Shown: one piece after another, positions 12,854 through 21,629 of the stretch
Position numbering within the stretch: the first letter of the stretch is position 1
Layout of the letters: each line of letters begins with the position of its first letter
NCBI RefSeq assembly: GCF_000321045.1
Contig: NZ_HE578946.1
Coordinates: 628,233-692,232 of the forward strand
DNA: 64,000 nt
Direction of reading: 5' to 3'
Source of the DNA: Phytobacter massiliensis JC163
GTDB lineage: Bacteria; Pseudomonadota; Gammaproteobacteria; Enterobacterales; Enterobacteriaceae
Made by a program: the position numbers and the translations under genes
Notes under the pieces: generated by a model
The model's input: the letters and a program-made list of their open reading frames with translations, nothing else
The model's database searches: none
What the model was told of the DNA's origin: nothing

Positions 12854-13414
12854 TCAGAAACGGTAACCCACCCCAACGTTAAAGCCGTTGATGGAACGAT
12901 TACCCGCCAGGTCGGCGTCTGTGCCTTCGTAGCCTGCGTTGATGGCGACATTCTCGGTCGGGTTGATAATCACCCCGGCGCCATAGGCAAACGTGGTGGA
13001 TTTTTCAGAGATCCTGTCGCGGCCCACATAGCCGTCAGGGTAGTTGGTCCAGGTGGTTTTCCCGTCTGCCTTACTGCGGGCAACCCCGCCCAGGGCATAC
13101 AGCGAGACATAGTCATTGAAGCGCCAGGCCGGGCCAGCCAGCAGCGAGTAGTATTTCGCTTCTATATGATTATGTACGGCGTCGTAACCGGCATAATAAT
13201 GTTGATCGTCATCGCCTTTCATATAAGTGAAGGAACCCATTACGCTGAGTGGGTTGTCAAACTCATAACGGTATTGCAAATTAACGCCGCGAATATTTTT
13301 AAAACCTTCTACTTTGCTTTGGGCATAGCCAACTGACACCGTATGATCGTCCGCCAGCGCTGCGCCGCTGGTGAGTCCCGCCGCAACCACTATCGCCATA
13401 TATATTTTATTCAT
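12854..13414 (-). CDS. Ail/OmpX-like outer-membrane beta-barrel protein
   Basis: 186 residues with a signal peptide (AAGLTSGAALA, cleavage about residue 21). Alternating hydrophobic strands and four charged or aromatic-rich loops build an eight-stranded barrel ending in the outer-membrane signature GVGYRF. This is the Ail/Lom/OmpX/PagC fold, whose members affect adhesion and complement or peptide resistance. The specific role here is unknown. It lies 97 bases upstream of dcm on the same strand and diverges from the lipoprotein gene. Confidence 0.88.
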   Translation of the reverse strand: MNKIYMAIVVAAGLTSGAALADDHTVSVGYAQSKVEGFKNIRGVNLQYRYEFDNPLSVMGSFTYMKGDDDQHYYAGYDAVHNHIEAKYYSLLAGPAWRFNDYVSLYALGGVARSKADGKTTWTNYPDGYVGRDRISEKSTTFAYGAGVIINPTENVAINAGYEGTDADLAGNRSINGFNVGVGYRF

Positions 13415-13696
13415 TTCCCTTAATCCTTATTACCTTATTCAGTACTGAACTATTGTGCTATCTGTCGCCCCGGATAATAACGTTATGAAGTGTTCGCATT
13501 TTTTGCTTTGAGCGCTACCAGGATTACTCTTAAACCACAAATAGTGGCACCCTTAAATCTGGTAGGTTTGTTTATTAGCCCTACCAGATTAGGTGGCGGT
13601 CGTAATTAAAGGCAGGTTTGATGCTAATCTATCCCGGCCCGCTTTATCTCGTGGGAATAATAATTAATTGGCATGATTTTGGACAAGGAGAATGGG

Positions 13697-14665
13697 ATGT
13701 TCACAAAATGTATTGCGCGATCGCTTATGGTGCTGGCGTGCTTTTTCGCATTGACGGCCTGCGATGACAAAAGCGCTGAAAAAGCGCAGCAGGAGCAGGC
13801 TCAGAAAGCGCCCGAACAATCGGAAGTCGAAAAATATAACGAATATGTCAGAGCCGCCAATATGGCCACTGTCTCTTTCGCGCAGGATCTGGAACAGTAC
13901 CAGAAGAATATTCAGCCGGTCTTCGACGGTAAAAAACGCAACAAAAACCTCTTTTATAGCAACCCCATTGGCATTAGCCGCGTGCAGGAGCAACTGGATA
14001 AAGCTCGCGCCATGAAACCGGCGATGGCGGAACTGGATGAATCGGCGCGCCTGTACAGTGAGGCGCTGGCGAAAGCTGACCCGCTGAGTCGTGACGTGTA
14101 TAACTACATCAGCGCGAAAACCTACCTGAGCGATGAGGGCGCGCATGGCCGCGAAATTCAGCCCGCTTATCTGGATGCCATGCAAAAGCTGGTGGTGGCG
14201 CAGGCCGACTTCCTGAATGGTATTGATGCAAAAGACCGCGCGCGAATTAAAGCTGAATTCGAAAGCAGTGAAAAGGGGTCTATCGATCATTACCGTATCG
14301 GCATGGTTTATTACCTGAAAGAGAGTATGGATGCCGCCGACGGGGTCTATGACGGCACCGGCCTTGGGGATAAAAAAGAGGCCTTCAGGAACGCGCTCAA
14401 CCAGTTTAATAGCATGGTGACCGCCTATGACGGCAAAGTGCGCGAACGCAACAAAACAGGCTGCTCATCCTTGCAGATGACCGCTAACTCTTATCTTTCT
14501 ACCGGTCGTGAAATCATTGAGCGTACCGAAGATGGCACCTACGAAAAAGAGGCGAAAAAACCGAAGCAGTTCCGGCTAATGGAACCCCAGCAGAAAAGAG
14601 ATGCCTCCTCTCTGTTGCAGCATTACAACAACATGATTAACGAGCTGAATGTGAACCGCTGTTAA
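13697..14665 (+). CDS. YiiG-like DUF3829 lipoprotein
   Basis: 322 residues from the ATG at 13697, which has AAGGAG (13685-13690) six bases upstream; the ATG eight codons earlier lacks such a site. The lipobox LTAC puts the acylated Cys at residue 22. The mature part is charged and helical with repeated Lys/Glu segments, like the YiiG/DUF3829 family of enterobacterial lipoproteins. Function is unknown. A terminator follows at 14684. Confidence 0.8.
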   Translation: MFTKCIARSLMVLACFFALTACDDKSAEKAQQEQAQKAPEQSEVEKYNEYVRAANMATVSFAQDLEQYQKNIQPVFDGKKRNKNLFYSNPIGISRVQEQLDKARAMKPAMAELDESARLYSEALAKADPLSRDVYNYISAKTYLSDEGAHGREIQPAYLDAMQKLVVAQADFLNGIDAKDRARIKAEFESSEKGSIDHYRIGMVYYLKESMDAADGVYDGTGLGDKKEAFRNALNQFNSMVTAYDGKVRERNKTGCSSLQMTANSYLSTGREIIERTEDGTYEKEAKKPKQFRLMEPQQKRDASSLLQHYNNMINELNVNRC

Positions 14666-14683
14666 GCGCTGCCATCACCATCA

Positions 14684-14710
14684 CGGCCTGCCTGCGCAGG
14701 CCGTTTTTTT
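14684..14710 (+). terminator. Rho-independent terminator
   Basis: Stem CGGCCTGC/GCAGGCCG followed by seven T residues, 18 bases after the lipoprotein stop codon. Confidence 0.85.
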
Positions 14711-14870
14711 ATCAAAATATTCTTAACGTTATCTCCTTTTTGCCCTCTCCGGCCTGTACTTCTCTCCTGCTTTCATTGCATACCGCTGAATAAGAATGCC
14801 CTGAATATTATTTCGAGACGGCAGCGCTGGCTATAATTTAGTTATGTGAAACCCAATCAAAGGAGAATAT

Positions 14871-15179
14871 ATGTCAGAACTTGATGATGAAATGAAAGGG
14901 TATGTCGCTATCGGAGAGGCGGTTATTACCCATATTTATCGCAACGAAAAGATCTCCCAACAGTCATTGATGAATATGTTGACGCGAGACGCCGAGGAGG
15001 AAAGCAACGATGAAAAAATCGTTAATATCATGTCCGGGCGCAGGATATTGCAGTCCGCACAAGAGGTAAGTCAGCAAATTAACCCGAAATCGGCTGAGCA
15101 TAATAGCTGGGGCGAATCTGACACCCCATTTTTAGACGCCCCCGCTCAACACGCCTCTTCTGACAAAGCGAAAAGATAA
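14871..15179 (+). CDS. YmgB/AriR-like small protein, copy 1
   Basis: 102 residues, ATG preceded by AAAGGAG. The GYVAIGEAVITHIYRN block followed by a short helix-rich domain matches the YcgZ/YmgA/AriR(YmgB) family, small connector proteins that in E. coli act through the Rcs phosphorelay on biofilm and acid resistance. It is closest to copy 6 in this cluster (shared GEAVI-HI core). The C-terminal ~35 residues are an extra, probably disordered tail. First of six tandem copies. Confidence 0.7.
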   Translation: MSELDDEMKGYVAIGEAVITHIYRNEKISQQSLMNMLTRDAEEESNDEKIVNIMSGRRILQSAQEVSQQINPKSAEHNSWGESDTPFLDAPAQHASSDKAKR

Positions 15180-15300
15180 GTCTGCACGGCCCCCATCTTA
15201 GCAGGCTTATTGCCTGACACACTTTCGTCACTGCCTGAGGCGGTGTCACATGGCTATCCATTTTTATTACCTTATCGCTATCGATTTTACCGGAGGGTAA

Positions 15301-15510
15301 TTGACAATAAAGAAAGATGAGTTAACTGACGAAGAAAAAATAAGTGAAGCAATAGGCTTAGCCGCCACCTGGCTTATCCGCAATAATAAGCCGGTGACCG
15401 CACGTGAGCTGAGCCAGCTTCTTAAGTTTGAAGAGGAAAAAACAGCTGATGCCGGGCATAAAATTATTCTTGCCGCAGCGCGAAAGCTGGTATTGCGCAA
15501 AATGCAATAA
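15301..15510 (+). CDS. YmgB/AriR-like small protein, copy 2 (TTG start)
   Basis: 69 residues. The start is TTG at 15301, supported by GGAGGG at 15292-15297. The sequence has the family pattern (AIGLAATWLI, then a Leu-rich helix) and ends RKLVLRKMQ. Copy 5 ends RRLIMNKMQ, so these two form a subfamily. Confidence 0.65.
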   Translation: MTIKKDELTDEEKISEAIGLAATWLIRNNKPVTARELSQLLKFEEEKTADAGHKIILAAARKLVLRKMQ

Positions 15511-15801
15511 AAGCAACAGCTGATAATAAATTTTCCGCTGAGAAAATAGGGAGGTGAGTATGCTGTTAACGTTTCAGTATGTGTCAGCAAAAAGGTCATT
15601 TATGAATTAGCAAAGGAAAAGTTATCATTCCGCGGAATTTTGTTTCACAATACGCTTCATTTGCCAGGCCTCTGTAACACCCGAGGTGTTCTGAGCGCAG
15701 GAGCTCATCACGTTTGGCGAGCACAGGGATATAAAAGCGCTGCGCTTGCGTATCCCTTACGTTGAGCATGTGTATATGATATTTTCTTGTATGGCGTAAA
15801 T

Positions 15802-16041
15802 ATGGCAAATTCTTCTATAGAAAAATGTAATAGCGGTGAAGCGCCGGGCGGGAATGTCGAAGCGAGCTGTGAACAGACGCTTGGCGCGATTGTCATGGAA
15901 CTGATGCAGGCAGGCCAGGCCGTTACGCTGGCGCATATCACACTCAGGATCGCTGTGTACATTGAAGAAGCGTCCGATCTGCAGCAGAAGGCACATTATG
16001 CGGATGTTCTGCGGTTAATCATGTCGAAGCGGGCCCGGTAG
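15802..16041 (+). CDS. YmgB/AriR-like small protein, copy 3
   Basis: 79 residues from the ATG at 15802; a TTG five codons earlier is possible. No clear ribosome site is seen for either. The core (TLGAIVMELMQAGQAVTLAHI followed by a Glu/Leu-rich helix) fits the AriR family. About 290 bases separate it from copy 2, so it may have its own promoter. Confidence 0.55.
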   Translation: MANSSIEKCNSGEAPGGNVEASCEQTLGAIVMELMQAGQAVTLAHITLRIAVYIEEASDLQQKAHYADVLRLIMSKRAR

Positions 16042-16089
16042 CCCGCTTTCACTAACAGATGCCACGCAGCCAGGAAGAGAGGTACGATT

Positions 16090-16386
16090 ATGTTAAAGAA
16101 CTTCAAAGAACGACTGGTGGATGTTGTGATGGGTGAGGCAATCCTTGAACTGGTTGAAGCGGATAAGCCCATCTCGGTTGCTTCGCTGGTAACGCAGCTG
16201 AAAGAGGATCTGCTGCTGGAAGAGAGCGCCGCGCGGCGGGAGGCTATTCAGGCGGCGATCGGCGAGGTTTATCAAAAAGCGCACCTGCGCAAAACGGCGG
16301 AGAAAAAAGTGCTGTGGCATGCGCGTGCCGACGATCGGACTAGCTTTAACAGCGATCCCCCCGCCCCGGATGTTAAAAAGCACTGA
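16090..16386 (+). CDS. YmgB/AriR-like small protein, copy 4
   Basis: 98 residues, ATG preceded by an AGAGGT ribosome site. The core VVMGEAILELVEADKPIS followed by a Leu/Glu-rich helix resembles YmgA and the other copies. The C-terminal 30 residues are polar. It follows copy 3 by only 48 bases and is probably cotranscribed. Confidence 0.65.
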   Translation: MLKNFKERLVDVVMGEAILELVEADKPISVASLVTQLKEDLLLEESAARREAIQAAIGEVYQKAHLRKTAEKKVLWHARADDRTSFNSDPPAPDVKKH

Positions 16387-16487
16387 CGCCGGGGTGCGCC
16401 GTAAACCGTTTGACCTGCTCCGGACGTGATACCCCTCGTTTTTGATGCGCCCGGCTGGTCGCAGGAGAGATGTTTTATGGAGATGTT

Positions 16488-16688
16488 TTGAAGCGTTCTG
16501 ACAATGCCGACCCGAAAACGCTTGCTCTTATCGGCAAGGCTTCTGTGTACCTGTTAAATACCCGAGATTCTGTTACCCCGTCTAATATTGTCAAAACCCT
16601 GTGGAGCTGGGAGCAACAAGCCTGCTCTGCGGCCGATATTGCGCTGTTCGAAGCGGCACGCCGTCTGATTATGAATAAAATGCAATAA
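16488..16688 (+). CDS. YmgB/AriR-like small protein, copy 5 (probable TTG start)
   Basis: 66 residues from TTG at 16488, which has GGAG (16479-16482) at good spacing. An ATG at 16470 is in frame, but its AGGAG is only two bases away. Starting at the TTG also aligns the protein with copy 2, which uses TTG as well. The core is LALIGKASVYLL and the protein ends NKMQ. Confidence 0.6.
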   Translation: MKRSDNADPKTLALIGKASVYLLNTRDSVTPSNIVKTLWSWEQQACSAADIALFEAARRLIMNKMQ

Positions 16689-16814
16689 TTGTCAGCGCGG
16701 ACAAATAACCCCCTTAATTGTGTCGATTTAATAAAACTTGTTATTTCCCGGTTGCTGTTATACTTATTATGATTCAACTATAACGTTAACTTGCTGCCAG
16801 AGGAGATATTCGTT

Positions 16815-17030
16815 GTGTCTGTTGATGAAGACGATAAAGGTTATATCGCGATAGGCGAAGCCGTTATTAGCCATATCTTCAACGGAGCGGAGATAACCCG
16901 GGATAGCCTGCTTGATACGCTCAGGCATACTGCGGACGAGGCGGTAGATGAAAGGAGAATACTGCGCATTCGCGAGGCAGAACAATTGCTTAAAGGCGCC
17001 TCCCCTTCCGGGGATGAGAGCATGAGTTAA
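16815..17030 (+). CDS. YmgB/AriR-like small protein, copy 6 (GTG start)
   Basis: 71 residues from GTG at 16815 with AGGAG at 16801-16805. The start SVDEDDKGYIAIGEAVISHI is clearly paralogous to copy 1 (SELDDEMKGYVAIGEAVITHI). It ends the tandem array and is followed by a strong terminator. Confidence 0.65.
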   Translation: MSVDEDDKGYIAIGEAVISHIFNGAEITRDSLLDTLRHTADEAVDERRILRIREAEQLLKGASPSGDESMS

Positions 17031-17078
17031 GTTATCTGATAATACCCTGTGGTTTTTCAGGTTATTAATGGTCTGCCC

Positions 17079-17104
17079 AAGGCACCGTCAGGTGCCTTAT
17101 TTTT
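17079..17104 (+). terminator. Rho-independent terminator of the AriR-like array
   Basis: Stem AAGGCACC/GGTGCCTT with GTCA loop, followed by ATTTTTTG. It closes the six-gene array. Confidence 0.85.
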
Positions 17105-17168
17105 TGCATTCAATAATTCCCGTGCATATATTTCCCGGCGCGCTTATTCCTGCTGAGCAATAGCGCAC

Positions 17169-18134
17169 TCATAAGTCAATCACTAATCTGGCGGAACGGC
17201 TACGGGAGCAGCATAAGGCTATTTGCTGCGCGCTGGCGGATTTTTCGGCCTCCGACTGGACCGTGTCGCGGTGATCCACCGTGCCATCAATCACCGGGGT
17301 CAGGCAAGCGCCGCAAATTCCCATTTCACAGGAGAGCGGCACCGCCACGCCGTGGTCCTGCAGGACGCGGGCAATGCTCTGACCCGCTGGCACCGGCCAC
17401 GACTCCCCGCTTGAGGCCAGCGTAACGGTAAAGGTCTCTTCGCCCAGCGCCACGGGCGGCGCAACGGGCTGAAAGGCTTCGCTGTGGATGCGTTCCTCCG
17501 GCCAGCCTTTTGCCGCCCCGGCGTCTCTCACCGCCGCCATAAAACCGACCGGCCCGCAAACGTAGAGATGCCGCCAGCTATCCGGACCGGGCAAAATCTC
17601 AGCGAGCGTGTTACGTGGGCTTTGGCCTTCTGCGGAGCAGTGCACCACGCAGACGCCGTGGTTAAATGGGCGCGTCAGCTCGGGCAAAAACGCGGCGCTG
17701 CCGCGATGCTTCACAAAGTAGTGCAGAGCGAAGGGGCGGCCAGCGGCCTCCAGGCGCAGCAGCATGGCGTAAAGCGGCGTGATGCCTATCCCGGCAGCCA
17801 GCAGAATAACCGGTTCATCTTCATGCAGCGTGAACAGATTGCGCGGGGGAGAAATCAGCAGTTTCTGCCCTGGCCGCAGGGTCTCGTGGATATAGCGCGA
17901 GCCGCCGCGCGATGCGCCCTCCTGGGCAACACAGATCAGGTAGCTTTCGGCCCGGGCCGCGTCGCCGGTCAGTGAATACTGGCGGATCAGGCCGCAGGGA
18001 AGATGCACGTCAATATGCGCCCCCGGCTGCCAGCCGGGAAGGGCAGCGCCGTTTTCCGTCACCAGCCGCACCGCAAGGTTCCTGTCGCCCTGCCGCCAGA
18101 TGCCGTCAACCACCACGCTCAGCACGTCGCTCAT
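17169..18134 (-). CDS. hpxE: Hypoxanthine oxygenase reductase component HpxE
   Basis: 321 residues from ATG 18134, preceded by AAGGAG with 6-base spacing; an upstream in-frame ATG overlaps hpxD and lacks a site. The order is an N-terminal flavin-binding beta-barrel (RQYSLTG), a nucleotide-binding domain (LLAAGIGITPLYAM) and a C-terminal plant-type [2Fe-2S] domain (SCEMGICGACL, later Cys in IALCC). This is the PDR/VanB reductase layout. In K. pneumoniae HpxDE converts hypoxanthine to xanthine, with HpxE feeding electrons to HpxD. It follows hpxD by 10 bases. Confidence 0.9.
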   Translation of the reverse strand: MSDVLSVVVDGIWRQGDRNLAVRLVTENGAALPGWQPGAHIDVHLPCGLIRQYSLTGDAARAESYLICVAQEGASRGGSRYIHETLRPGQKLLISPPRNLFTLHEDEPVILLAAGIGITPLYAMLLRLEAAGRPFALHYFVKHRGSAAFLPELTRPFNHGVCVVHCSAEGQSPRNTLAEILPGPDSWRHLYVCGPVGFMAAVRDAGAAKGWPEERIHSEAFQPVAPPVALGEETFTVTLASSGESWPVPAGQSIARVLQDHGVAVPLSCEMGICGACLTPVIDGTVDHRDTVQSEAEKSASAQQIALCCSRSRSARLVIDL

Positions 18135-18144
18135 ACGCTGCTCC

Positions 18145-19182
18145 TTAGACGAGGAAAAAGTCGCCAAAGCCCATTTTTTTCAGGCCGCGGCGGTAGGCAA
18201 TGGAGCTTCTGTCGGCGGGAATATGCGCCTCCAGCGTCAGGTCCAGCGGTAACCGCTCCGGGCGCTGCGTCTCCACCATCAGGCGATCCTCTTCGAAGAC
18301 GCGCAGGTTAAAGGCGTGCACCTCCTCGACGGGAACATGCAGGTCAAAATTACGCGCAATCGGCGCGAACATGCGGGTCACCCGGGAGGAGACCGGCGAG
18401 GCCGCATTCATGATCACCAGCCGCGCCTCGCCGGGGAAATGGATGGTCAGCGTGGCGGTAAACGGCAGGTGCATTTCGAAATGGCGCAGCCACTGGAACC
18501 CTTCCGGGGCGCGGAATTCTGAACTGGCCGGGTAGTTGCCTACTGAACTCCAGTAATCGGCGATAAAGCCAAACCCGGTCTCCTGCGGGTTGTAGTCCGG
18601 CACCACCTGATTATCCGGATCGGCGAAGGTATCGGTGTGGATCCAGGCGAAGTGGGCGACGTCGAGAAAGCCCTCCACCTGGCGTCCGGCAAAGCCGTTC
18701 ACCTCAAACGCGGGGCAGTTAATCTGCTGAAAGCCGTCGTCATGCCAGTGGGGCATGGTGGGCAACGGCTGGGGATCCTGCGGATCGAACGCCAGGCAGG
18801 TCCAGATCAGGCCGTAGCGCTCCTCAACCGCAAAACTGGTGAGGTTGAGCTTCGCCGGAACCGGCTGGTCGGGGCTGGAGGGGATGCGGTTACAGCGGCC
18901 ATCCTCGCCGAAGCGCAGGCCGTGGTAGGGGCAAACAATCCCCTCTTCATCATGAAAGCCGAGCGTCAGCGGCACGCCGCGGTGCGGGCAGACATCTTTC
19001 GCAACCACTACCTGGCCCTTTACGCGGTAGATAACCAGCTGTTCATCCAGCAGCGTCGCTTTTACCGGGGCGGGGCCGATATCACAGGCGCGGGCGACGG
19101 GATGCCAGCATTTTGCCAGGCGCAGCCAGTCGTCCGGCTCAAAAGTGCAGTGGGCGGGCGGGGTGGGAAAAGGTGTTTTCAT
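18145..19182 (-). CDS. hpxD: Hypoxanthine oxygenase, Rieske component HpxD
   Basis: 345 residues. The Rieske motif is C65-x-H67 ... C84-x2-H87 (CPHRG and CPYHG). The mononuclear iron site D174-x2-H177-x4-H182 is clear. It is a ring-hydroxylating oxygenase of the vanillate-demethylase type that in Klebsiella oxidises hypoxanthine instead of using a molybdenum dehydrogenase. Divergent from hpxR; in K. pneumoniae hpxDE is activated by HpxR with hypoxanthine, from a sigma-70 promoter. I did not find an exact copy of the reported TCTGC-N4-GCAAA site in the 19183-19308 gap. Confidence 0.9.
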   Translation of the reverse strand: MKTPFPTPPAHCTFEPDDWLRLAKCWHPVARACDIGPAPVKATLLDEQLVIYRVKGQVVVAKDVCPHRGVPLTLGFHDEEGIVCPYHGLRFGEDGRCNRIPSSPDQPVPAKLNLTSFAVEERYGLIWTCLAFDPQDPQPLPTMPHWHDDGFQQINCPAFEVNGFAGRQVEGFLDVAHFAWIHTDTFADPDNQVVPDYNPQETGFGFIADYWSSVGNYPASSEFRAPEGFQWLRHFEMHLPFTATLTIHFPGEARLVIMNAASPVSSRVTRMFAPIARNFDLHVPVEEVHAFNLRVFEEDRLMVETQRPERLPLDLTLEAHIPADRSSIAYRRGLKKMGFGDFFLV

Positions 19183-19308
19183 GGTCGTTATTCCTGCTCA
19201 CAGAAGGTCATTGTTTATTTGTTGTAAATTTATTGTTGTCACATTAGGGTGTTCACATCCATCAGCAAGAATTCACTTACCCGTTGCAAAAATGTGTACA
19301 GGTGCCCC

Positions 19309-20220
19309 ATGAGTCCATTTTCCCGCTTTGCGCTCTATTTCGCCGAAGTCGCCCGCAGCGGTAGCCTGCGCCGGGCGGCGGAGCAGCTGCATATTTCGGC
19401 GTCGGCCATTAACCGGCAGATCCTGCAGGCGGAGGAGCACTTTGGTACGCCGCTGTTTGAGCGGCTGCCTGACGGGCTGCGAATGACCACGGCGGGGGAG
19501 CTGTTTTACGACAATCTGCTGCGCTGGCAGAAAGAGTTCCAGCTCACCCGTCAGAAGTTTGACGAGCTACAGGGGCTAAAACGCGGCACGGTCAGCGTGG
19601 GGATGGTGCAGGCGCTGGCGGAGGGATGCTTTGCCTCGGCGCTGGCGGATATCATCGCCAGCCAGCCGTGGCTGGAACTGGTGCTGCAAGTGGCGGACAG
19701 CCATACCGTCAGCGAAAACGTGCGCCGGGCCGATCTCGACTTCGGCCTGATCCTCGACCCGCAGGGCCAGGCGGGGCTGAACGTGCTGGCGTTTGTTGAG
19801 CTGGCGATGGGGGTGGTGCTGTCCGCGGATCATCCGCTGGCAGGCGCGACGGCGCTGTCGCCCGCGGAGCTGAGCGAGGAGCGGCATATACTGCCCGGCG
19901 CGCCGCTGATCGTTCACGATCGCGTCGGCCTGTTGTACCGTCACTACGACTTCGCGCCGACCAACAGCATCAGCTGCAACGATATCCGGCTGATTAAATC
20001 GCTGGTCCGACGGGGTGGGGTGACGGTGCTCAGCCTGCTGGACGTGCTGGATGAGGTGCAGCGTGGCGAACTGGCCTTTGTGCCGCTGCGCAATAAGCTG
20101 CTACGGCCGCTGACCCTGGCGCTGTGCGCCGCGCCATCCCGCCAGCTTTCCCGCCCGGCGCAGATGGCGATTCAGAAACTGACCCTGGTGCTGGAGGAGA
20201 TGCAGAGCGTGGGGCGTTAG
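19309..20220 (+). CDS. hpxR: LysR-type regulator HpxR
   Basis: 303 residues from ATG 19309, which begins the LysR winged-helix (FSRFALYFAEVARSGSLRRAA ... SASAINRQI). Upstream in-frame codons would add a non-homologous tail. The C-terminal effector-binding domain is typical. In K. pneumoniae HpxR activates hpxDE and represses itself. It lies between divergent hpxD and convergent hpxO, with a 4-base stop overlap with hpxO. Confidence 0.9.
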   Translation: MSPFSRFALYFAEVARSGSLRRAAEQLHISASAINRQILQAEEHFGTPLFERLPDGLRMTTAGELFYDNLLRWQKEFQLTRQKFDELQGLKRGTVSVGMVQALAEGCFASALADIIASQPWLELVLQVADSHTVSENVRRADLDFGLILDPQGQAGLNVLAFVELAMGVVLSADHPLAGATALSPAELSEERHILPGAPLIVHDRVGLLYRHYDFAPTNSISCNDIRLIKSLVRRGGVTVLSLLDVLDEVQRGELAFVPLRNKLLRPLTLALCAAPSRQLSRPAQMAIQKLTLVLEEMQSVGR

Positions 20221-21371
20221 CCCAGCGGGCCGCCCTGAATGGTTTCGCACAGGCCGTTGATAATGCGCTCGCCGGTCTCCTCGCTGAGCTCCTGATACCA
20301 CGCCTGGGTCAGCGCCATATTCTTGCCGTGGGTGATATCGCAGCGCTTGCGGGCTTTCAGCACCAGGTCACGTACCCGGTCGCAGCGCTGCGCTTCATAC
20401 TGGCGAAGCGCCTCGTCGATGTCGGCGTGGCGTTTAACGCACTCTCCCAGCACTACCGCATCCTCCATCGCCGCGCAGCCCCCCTGGCCGATATCCGGCG
20501 TGGTGCTGTGGCCGGCATCGCCCAGTAACGCCACCCGCCCGCGCACCAGCCTGTCGAAGGGTTCGATATCATGGATTTCAATGCGGTTAGTGGTTTGCGG
20601 GTTTAACGCCGCGATCAGCCGCTGCACCGGCGGCGCCCAGCCGCTAAAGTAGCGGGTCAGGTCAGCGCGCAGGGTGCTGCGATCTTCCGCCAGACCGGCA
20701 GGCAGCGGCACATCAAAGAAGAAGTAAAAGCGCCCGTCGGAGACCGGCATCAGCGATACCCGCTTGCCTTCGCCAACGAAGGTGGTCCACTGCTCGGCCG
20801 GGGCGATGGCTTCATCAATCTCCACCAGGCCGTTCCAGTTGACGTAGCCCGCGTAGCGGCGTTCCGGCGTATAGCCCAGCACGAACGGACGCAGGGCCGA
20901 ATGGCTGCCGTCGGCGGCTATCACCATATCGCCGTGGGCATGAGTGCCGTCGGTAAACCACACCTGCACGCCGTCGGCGGTCTCCTGCGCGCTTGCCACC
21001 CGCTTGCCGAACTGCACCTTGTCGCGCCCCCAGTGGTTGAGCATTTCACGCTGTAGCTCCGTGCGCGACACCGGGCAGGGGCGGCCGCCGGTGCGCGCAA
21101 CCAGCGGCGCGAGGCTGAACTGCGTCAGGGTATCGCCCCGGCGGTAATCCTTATAGGCCATAAAGCGCATCGGCCCGCCGTAGGTCTCCATAATGTCGCC
21201 CATGCCGAGATGGCGCATACATTTTACGCCGTTGGGCCAGACAGAGATGGCGGCGCCCACCGGCTTGATCTCTTTCACCGCCTCGAACACCTCGCACTCA
21301 ATGCCCGCCTGCTGTAAGGCCGCCGCCGCGCTCAGCCCGCCGATCCCGGCGCCGATAACCAGTGCTTTCAT
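20217..21371 (-). CDS. hpxO: FAD-dependent urate hydroxylase HpxO
   Basis: 384 residues from ATG 21371, after an AGGAGAG ribosome site. The first residues MKALVIGAGIGGLSAA form the FAD dinucleotide fold, and a second FAD motif is GDAGHSTTPDIGQGG. It belongs to the aromatic flavoprotein hydroxylases and converts urate to 5-hydroxyisourate using NADH and O2. Its product goes to HpxT and then HpxQ, encoded divergently. Confidence 0.93.
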   Translation of the reverse strand: MKALVIGAGIGGLSAAAALQQAGIECEVFEAVKEIKPVGAAISVWPNGVKCMRHLGMGDIMETYGGPMRFMAYKDYRRGDTLTQFSLAPLVARTGGRPCPVSRTELQREMLNHWGRDKVQFGKRVASAQETADGVQVWFTDGTHAHGDMVIAADGSHSALRPFVLGYTPERRYAGYVNWNGLVEIDEAIAPAEQWTTFVGEGKRVSLMPVSDGRFYFFFDVPLPAGLAEDRSTLRADLTRYFSGWAPPVQRLIAALNPQTTNRIEIHDIEPFDRLVRGRVALLGDAGHSTTPDIGQGGCAAMEDAVVLGECVKRHADIDEALRQYEAQRCDRVRDLVLKARKRCDITHGKNMALTQAWYQELSEETGERIINGLCETIQGGPLG

Positions 21372-21573
21372 TGCTCTCTCCTTTTTATAACGTGTTCTGG
21401 AGGTCAGCAATTTGCGTACCAGGTTCGCAACGCCTGTTTTCCGGCCCGTTCACCGTCCGGCTGCGCAGTTATGGTGCAAGGCACCGTGAAACGTGCCTTT
21501 TTATGAATCAAAAATTTCCTGAAAAGCAATGAAGAATCTAAAGTTTCACGCCGGGGCGCGGCTTTGCCGACTC

Positions 21574-21589
21574 TGGCCTGCTTTGTGCA
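21574..21589 (+). promoter_or_regulatory. Sigma-54 promoter of hpxPQT
   Basis: TGGCCT-N5-GTGCA with the obligatory GG and GC doublets correctly spaced, 41 bases before the hpxP ATG. In K. pneumoniae hpxPQT is known to depend on sigma-54 and the Ntr system. An imperfect NtrC-like dyad (GCAC-N8-GTGC, one base wider than usual) lies at 21481-21496. Confidence 0.7.
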
Positions 21590-21629
21590 TCAGACCCACC
21601 ACCTTTGCTTACTACGGGATGTCACCGCC

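Noticed and set aside
14871-17030. Tandem repeats as a CRISPR or satellite array
   Set aside because: The units are diverged protein-coding paralogues of unequal length, without conserved short DNA repeats.
19183-19308. HpxR site TCTGC-N4-GCAAA between hpxD and hpxR
   Set aside because: Only a partial match (CCTGC-N4-AGAAG) was found, not enough to annotate.
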